Origin: Blumeriella jaapii
Taxonomy: Eukaryota; Ascomycota; Leotiomycetes; Helotiales; Drepanopezizaceae
Direction: 5' to 3'
DNA length: 64,000 nucleotides
NCBI GenBank assembly: GCA_009599575.1
Contig: VWND01000003.1
Location: 124,001-188,000, forward strand
A model generated the notes under the pieces. The model ran no database searches, was not told the origin of the DNA, and was given only the letters and a program-made list of their open reading frames with translations. The first letter of the stretch is position 1. Each line of letters starts with the position of its first letter. Positions 58,754 through 64,000 of this stretch are shown here, one piece after another. Made by a program: the position numbers and the translations under genes.

Positions 58754-61271
58754 TTAATCCGTTTTTAGTCTTTTTGCTATTGGCTCCTGTGGAAGGGTAG
58801 CGTTTCGCTTATCGTTTAAATTATTTTATTTATTTTGCTTTTTTGAAAAGTGATTCGATAAAATATTAATCGAAATATCGTTTAGATTTACGAACGTTTT
58901 AATAGCTTTTTCGTCGATAATATTATTAAATGTCGCCGCGACGGATGCTTTTTACGATTTTTTTTCGTAAATAATGGATTTCAGTTTTTAAACGTGGTTT
59001 TACGCTTTGCAAAAGGCGCCGAAGAATTTTGTATTAAAATCGTAAAAGTAATCGATTAGTTCGTCGTAATTAAAACCGATTAACGCTTTTGCTTTTCGTA
59101 AAATTAATAGATCGGATTACGGTTGTTTACCGACGAATGCTTTTAAAAAGGTTCCGAGGTTTGTAAAAAAGATTATTTTACGAAATAGTTCGAAAATAGT
59201 CGTTTGCAGTCGAGATTATCGAAAATATTATAATTGCTTTCGCCGCAATACAAATAATATCAAATTGCTTATCGGATTATCGTTTTCGAAATAGTTTTTG
59301 TATTTTTGCGCCGTATAATTATTCGAATAAATTAATATCGCGCCGTCGGTTTTTTGGGTTTTAAATCTAACGAAAACTTTTTGCTTAATCGAAAAGCTAA
59401 TAAAAATTATTTTATTTTTTATTCCGTAGTTTTCGGTTTCGTAGTCCGATAAAATAGCCGAGGCTATTGTTTTAAACGCGCTGAAATACGAAAAAGCTGG
59501 GTTTTTTTAAGTAGTTTTAGTTAGTTTGGCGTTATAATATAATTGCAAATAAGCTTCGATTATTTTCGAGTTATATGCGAGTGCAAGCAGAACGTGGTAA
59601 TCGAAAATAGCGTCGGTAAGGTTTTCGATTTTTTTTTTTTTTTAAAAATCGGCGATATCGAATTTTATAATTATAATACGGTCGGGGCCAGCGAAATTTA
59701 AAACGATCGGAACGTCAGAGTATATTACGAAGCGGCAGTTTTTAGAATTTCGAATAATTAAAACAGCGAAATAAAAGCCGGAATATATTTTAAAAGCTTG
59801 TTAAATAAAATTGTAAAATATATTAATAAAAAAAACTGTAAACGCTTTTTGAGTTTTGACCAATCGGAAATAATACTTATATATAATTATTTTTTTTTTA
59901 TAAAATGCAGCAGTGGCTTGTTTTTTCCGTTGTGAAATCTTATATAATTAACGAATTCGCAGTTTAATTCAGATAGATTTTGAAATATATTTTCGGTAAA
60001 AAGGCCAGAAAAATCGGCTTTTGGAAATATTCGTTGCTTTTATTTTTTTACGTTTTAATCGAATTTTATAATCGCGTTAAGAATTTTAGAGTTTGTTTTA
60101 AAATTTGCGTAGCTTAAATAAGCTTTCGCACGCGCTTAAGTAATTTTCGTAGTTTTTCGTCGGAATATAAATTAATTATTAAAATTAATTTCGAATACGT
60201 CGTAGTCCGAGTTTTTAATAATAGCGAATCGATTAGCGAAATCGATAACGTTAATTTTTTTTATAATTAAATCGCAGTACGCCGCGTAATATTATATATA
60301 AAAATAGCAAAACTTGCCGTTTTTTTTAATATTAACGTTATTTGTAAAAACGAAATTAAAAAATCGGAATTTTTTAACGAAAAAAAGCTCGAGTAAAAAC
60401 GGGTTATCGTTTTTAAAAGTTTTTTTTATTTGTTTTAGCGTATTATATTTGCAGTTTTCCGAAAAAAGCTTGGTTTAATTTTCGTTCGAAATAAAAAGAA
60501 AAAAGCTAACGGATTTATTTGGTTTTTGTATAAAAGTATCGAAATAAAATTTTTAAATCGTTTCGTCGTCGAAAGCGAAAGTTTTAAACAGAATAATTTG
60601 ATTTTATGCTTTTTATATGATTTTTTTCGCGATAATTTCGATATTTTTTTTTAAGCTTTTTCGGTCGAAACGTATAATAATCGAGATTTTAAATATTTTT
60701 ATTAAAATCTGAAATATTAGCGGTGGCGGTACGACGTTTTTAAACGCAGCAAGCGTTTTTAGTATTTGTATATTCAGTTTCGAAAAATTAAATTCCGGAT
60801 CGTTTAAGTTTTTTTTTCGGAATGCCGATGTTTTTTAAATCTGATTTCGTAAAATCGTCGCGTTTTTTATTAATTAATTTAAAGCTTATAGCTCGGCGTC
60901 GATTTCCGGCTGTTTTTATTCGCGGTGCTTTTTTTGTTAGCGATATAAATGGTTTTTTTTTTCGAATAAAAAAGATTTCGGAAATATCGGCGCGCTTTTT
61001 TACGTTTTTTATTTTTATTTTTTTCGGAATTGTTTTTATAAATATAATAAGTTTTTTATATTCGAATAAACGGTTGTTTATTATTACGCTTTTAGTTTCG
61101 TTTTCGAATTCGTTTTCGATAATTGGAAATAAAAATCGTCGAATTGTTTTAGCTGCTTTAGAAATATTAATTGCTATTGCGTATGTTTTTTCGAACTAAA
61201 CGAGGATAATATTAGTTTTTTTGTTTTTTTCGTTATCGTAAATTTAAAACGTCGGAATGGCGTTGTTTTTT
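58754..61271 (-). pseudogene. D-family copy L ORF3, C-terminal ~840 codons
   Basis: Minus-strand counterpart of 31925-34443 in D1, ending at the same stop (TAA on the minus strand, 58754-58756). It shares recognisable segments such as the basic region and the tail near 58760-58860. The N-terminal part is cut off by the copia insertion at 61272. The plus-strand ORF 60822-61199 is an antisense shadow. Presence in two independently placed copies shows that ORF3 belongs to family D and is not a private insertion in D1. Confidence 0.8.
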
Positions 61272-61573
61272 TGTTGCGCTATATTTACATTCCTTTATTA
61301 TCTTTCATTTTTTTTGTTCCAGATTCATTCTTTCTGTACGCTTTCAGTAGTTAGATGTTCCTGGAGCTCGGAAAGGCTCGTAGTCACGTGATAACGAGCC
61401 TTTTCGGAGACTAGTTTTTCCGAGCGACTGACTAAGCGAGCCCGAACCTTCCGTCTTTTGCGGAGAGCTCGCCAGTCAGACTTAGAACAATATAAGTAAT
61501 ATTTTATTGTATACAATTCATCCGTCCCAGCCTCCGGTGAGGGTTCTTCCCGATTATTCGGCTATGTACGACA
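61272..61573 (+). repeat. Copia N 5' LTR and adjoining primer-binding site
   Basis: Begins TGTTGCGCTATATTTAC and ends at CGACA. CACGTG lies at 61385-61390. The following GTTATAAGCTC resembles the complement of the initiator tRNA-Met anticodon stem-loop (GTTATGAGCCC), the half-tRNA priming known from several copia lineages. The exact 3' limit is inferred, since the second copy is truncated there. Confidence 0.8.
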
Positions 61574-61849
61574 GTTATAAGCTCCGGAGCCAATTAATAA
61601 GCTTTTTTCTGCAATGCATACGCTAAGAGATTCGTTGGGAGCTTTTACCGGTCAATTTATTCGAATTGTCAAAAGATATTCGTAGGAGGTTATACTTTGC
61701 AGAGTTTTTTTTATTTGGCAAAAGGCTACGAATCGATAAAAGGCTATTAAAAGTGCGGGAAGCATTAATTCTTCGATTTCTTTAATTTACAAATTTTATT
61801 TTCATTTTTCTATTTTTTTTAATCAAATCAATCGATCTTTCACAACGAA
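61574..61849 (+). other. Copia N leader
   Basis: About 280 bp after the LTR with no convincing frame, and rather AT-rich from 61740. Confidence 0.6.
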
Positions 61850-63139
61850 AATAATATATCGGCTTTTACGAAAAAAAAGGTTTTCCTTCACGACCCAAAA
61901 TCGTGGATCTCTTGGTTAAGAGCGTATAAATTTCATCGATCAGGAATTCTTCCTCTCGATTACACCGATCCTGACTTTTCATTTCGCTTTTTTATTAATA
62001 AACGACTATAAGAACAGTCGCTATATCAGTTTATCGATCAGAGAAACAGAAAGCGCTAAGCAGACTACGATCGAAAGTGCGCCGAATACAATAGCATGAC
62101 CGAAGCAGAAAGGGCCGCCGTTACGATTGGCAACCTTTCCGATAGGCTTCGATTAGTTAATTTAACTTTCGACGATTTGAAAAATAAAATCGATTATTTT
62201 TTCAAAAACCATTTAAAAAAGCTTAAAAAATGGCAGGAATACGTTACTGCTTATTAGAAGTTGCTCGACTGAATCTTTTCAATTGTGAAAACCAGTTTGA
62301 TAAACTTTGCAATTGCCCAATCGAAGATTAACGTTATTAATAATAAAAAAGCGTACGTTATTTTTTATATTGATTTGCAAAGAGATTTTTTGATAAATGG
62401 AAGTATGCGTAAGGTTAAGGATTTATATTACGAAAGGAAGCAGAGGTCGCTTTAGGCTTTCGTTCGTATTCTGAAAAAAAATATTACCCCTGTACACTTT
62501 TTCGTAGTTAGTTCCGTTAGATTTGACTACAGAAACACTTTTCGCAAAGCGTACAGCGGGAGGATGAATATGACCGAGTGGATAAAAAAATGGCAGACCG
62601 CTTACAAAGCAGCTGTCGAATATAAGATTTCTGATATGGATGGCCGCTACGCTGCCACCGATTTTCTCGACGCAGTCGCCGCATATATTAATTTATAGTA
62701 GGCGAACGGCAAAAAGGCTGAGTATTTGAAAAACGAACTTGCCGGCCTTCTTATAAAAAAGATTTCAATCGAATTGAGTTTTATAATCTTTTTTTTTAAA
62801 AACAACCGAGGATTCGATAATTCAGGCCGAAAAGTCGGAGTTTTCGCCATTTTCCTTTTCGATTCTGAAAACAACGATACTTCGAAAGGTCGTGGAGAAG
62901 GAGAAGAAAAAAGCAAAAAGGAAGGAGGAAAAGGGTATAACTGCTTATGCGACACTCTTAAAAAGCGCTATTTCTATTTTTTAATCGATTGTAGAAAGCT
63001 TTTGTACGCGATGAATAGTCGTCGTGAAGAAAAGACTTTTTCCAACTTTCTAAACAGGCAGAAAATCGCTGAAATGCGAAAGGAGCTGTTTTCCAATTAC
63101 AAAGAGGCTTTAAAAGCTCTGAATAAAAAAGGTATTTAA
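61850..63139 (+). pseudogene. Copia N gag
   Basis: One frame is readable from about 61850 (AFTKKKVFLHDPKSWISWLR) to a TAA at 63137-63139 with only a handful of stops. It includes MNMTEWIKKWQTAYKAAVEY (about 62565-62625), a charged Gly/Lys/Glu-rich stretch, then a Cys-containing segment CLCDTLKKRYFYFLIDC (about 62943-62993) resembling the knuckle of fungal copia gag. The last open part is 62726-63139. A stop separates it from protease in the same frame, so it was probably a single gag-pol ORF. Confidence 0.82.
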
Positions 63140-64000
63140 ATGGTCGCAATTAATAAAATCTTTAGAATCTTAATAACCAAGCCAAAACAGATTCTAAAGT
63201 CAATTTTCAAGAACGACCAGAAGGAATTCTTTACCGCAACTTTTTGTTTTCTTTGCTCTGATGCGATCAAAGAGTACTTCGGAATCAACGTTTTGGCTCT
63301 GAAGCCTGGTCAGTGTTACTTTTTGGACAAAAGTATTTTTTTTGACAACTGCTCTGGAATCCATTTGATGAACGACAAGAACCTTTTTATCGAAGGGTCT
63401 TATAAGAAGGTTGATAATCTTATTAACAGCGTTTATGCAGGCATACAAAGTCTTTTAATCGTCGGGAGAAAAAGTCGTTTGATAAAAGGGGCTTTTCGCA
63501 AAAAAAATAAGAAGCTTTGGGATATGATTTTTAACAACGTGGCGTTCGTTCCAAACTTTACTACTAATATTATTTCCGCTAGTTTTTTGGCTAAAAAAAA
63601 TTACTGGTTCCAAGGGTCGGACAATACTCTTCGTTCTGAGAGCTCTGAAAGCTTTATTTTGAAACGTTAATGTCAGACGATCGCCGATTTTTATATGTTT
63701 AAATATATTAAAATCAATTGCTTTTTTTATTCGCATTTCCTACGTAATAATTTAAACTTTTTGAAACGTAATTCGTCCGGCCTGATAATTTATACAATTC
63801 CGAAACGTCGTACGCGCTATAAGTTCAAAAAAAGCAGCGTGTTTACGTACGATAAAAATAACAATGCGCGCTTGTGGCACCTTCGTTCGGGCTATTTGGA
63901 TAAAAACGCGCTCGAAAAGCTGGTCGAGAACACTCGTAGAGTAAAAATCAAAGGCTCAATCAGAGTGGAGTGCGAGGAGTGTGCTGTCACGTATTCAAAG
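63140..64000 (+). pseudogene. Copia N protease and start of integrase (GAG-pre-integrase)
   Basis: Open at 63140-63670 and continuing in frame after one TAA. The protease box at 63344 reads DNCSGIH, aligning with the D-[ST]-G-x-[ST]-x-H of copia proteases but with Cys at the Gly position. NNVAFVPNFTTNIISASFLA (about 63530-63590) is the typical closing strand. Next, LWHLRSGYLDKNALEKLVEN (63872 onwards) and a CEEC pair mark the GAG-pre-integrase zinc region. The window ends before the integrase core. Confidence 0.88.

Larger units (their letters stand above)
61272..64000 (+). mobile_element. Ty1/copia element N (5' part), weakly RIP-altered
   Basis: The 5' LTR (61272-61573) is followed by a primer-binding site, a leader and a gag-pol frame that runs to the window end. 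It interrupts D-family ORF3. CA/TG dinucleotides are far more frequent than in neighbouring elements, so it arrived late or escaped strong RIP. The 3' half and 3' LTR lie outside the window. Confidence 0.88.

Noticed and set aside
60822..61199. 125-codon plus-strand ORF
   Set aside because: Antisense to D-family ORF3. The minus-strand frame matches D1; this one is hydrophobic because it is the complement of Lys/Asn-rich codons.
1..64000. CRISPR array, rRNA, bacterial operon signals
   Set aside because: No regularly spaced repeats with unique spacers, no rRNA-like sequence, and the eukaryotic tRNA and retroelements make a prokaryotic source untenable.

Overview
The window is one continuous nest of transposable elements in what looks like an AT-rich isochore of a filamentous ascomycete (Pezizomycotina). 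Two things support this. The element set is typical of such genomes: Ty3/gypsy chromoviruses, a Tad-like LINE and a Ty1/copia element. By eye, almost every coding stretch also shows repeat-induced point mutation (RIP): CpA has become TpA (TpG/CpA to TpA) while CpG is kept, so Gln/Trp codons have turned into TAA/TAG/TGA stops. I see no intact host protein gene. One apparently intact RNA gene is present, a tRNA-Thr.

The nest can be resolved from LTR ends and target-site duplications (TSDs). I named families A, D, E, F and H (all Ty3/gypsy), a short non-autonomous LTR element (TRIM), copia and LINE. The left and centre of the window are one tree. A copia LTR (52060-52356) was hit by a minus-strand D copy (G). 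G is seen in four pieces: 51448-52058, 44319-45437 and 18278-19254, with its 3' end outside the window. G was hit by a complete H element (45438-51447), by a complete F element (19255-44318), and by another H copy (K, ending at 18277). F contains a complete E element (21138-39793). E contains a complete D element (D1, 23562-34856). K contains a complete A element (A1, 4605-17324) and a D copy (J, 5' LTR at 4115-4379). A1 contains a LINE (7113-13407). J contains a complete TRIM (2323-3693) and the 3' part of another A copy (1-2251).

The right side (52975-61271) is a second stack. Three A copies, all on the minus strand, are each cut by the next one. The last is cut by a D copy (58341-61271), which is cut by a copia element (61272 to the window end). 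A nearly unmutated solo LTR of family A, with a perfect TSD, lies at 52362-52627. A 340-bp degenerate coding scrap (52633-52974) is the oldest sequence visible.

The main novelties are these. (1) Family D carries a third open reading frame of about 1,080 codons downstream of integrase. It is present in two copies, and I do not recognise it. (2) The LINE insertion unit, bounded by a 12-bp TSD, includes a complete intron-bearing tRNA-Thr(CGU) gene at its 5' end. (3) A 1.37-kb TRIM shares its LTR tips and polypurine tract with family A, so A is its probable helper. (4) Family E has an extra Ser/Asn- then Lys-rich reading frame after its chromodomain. All assignments come from reading the sequence. 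No database search was possible.
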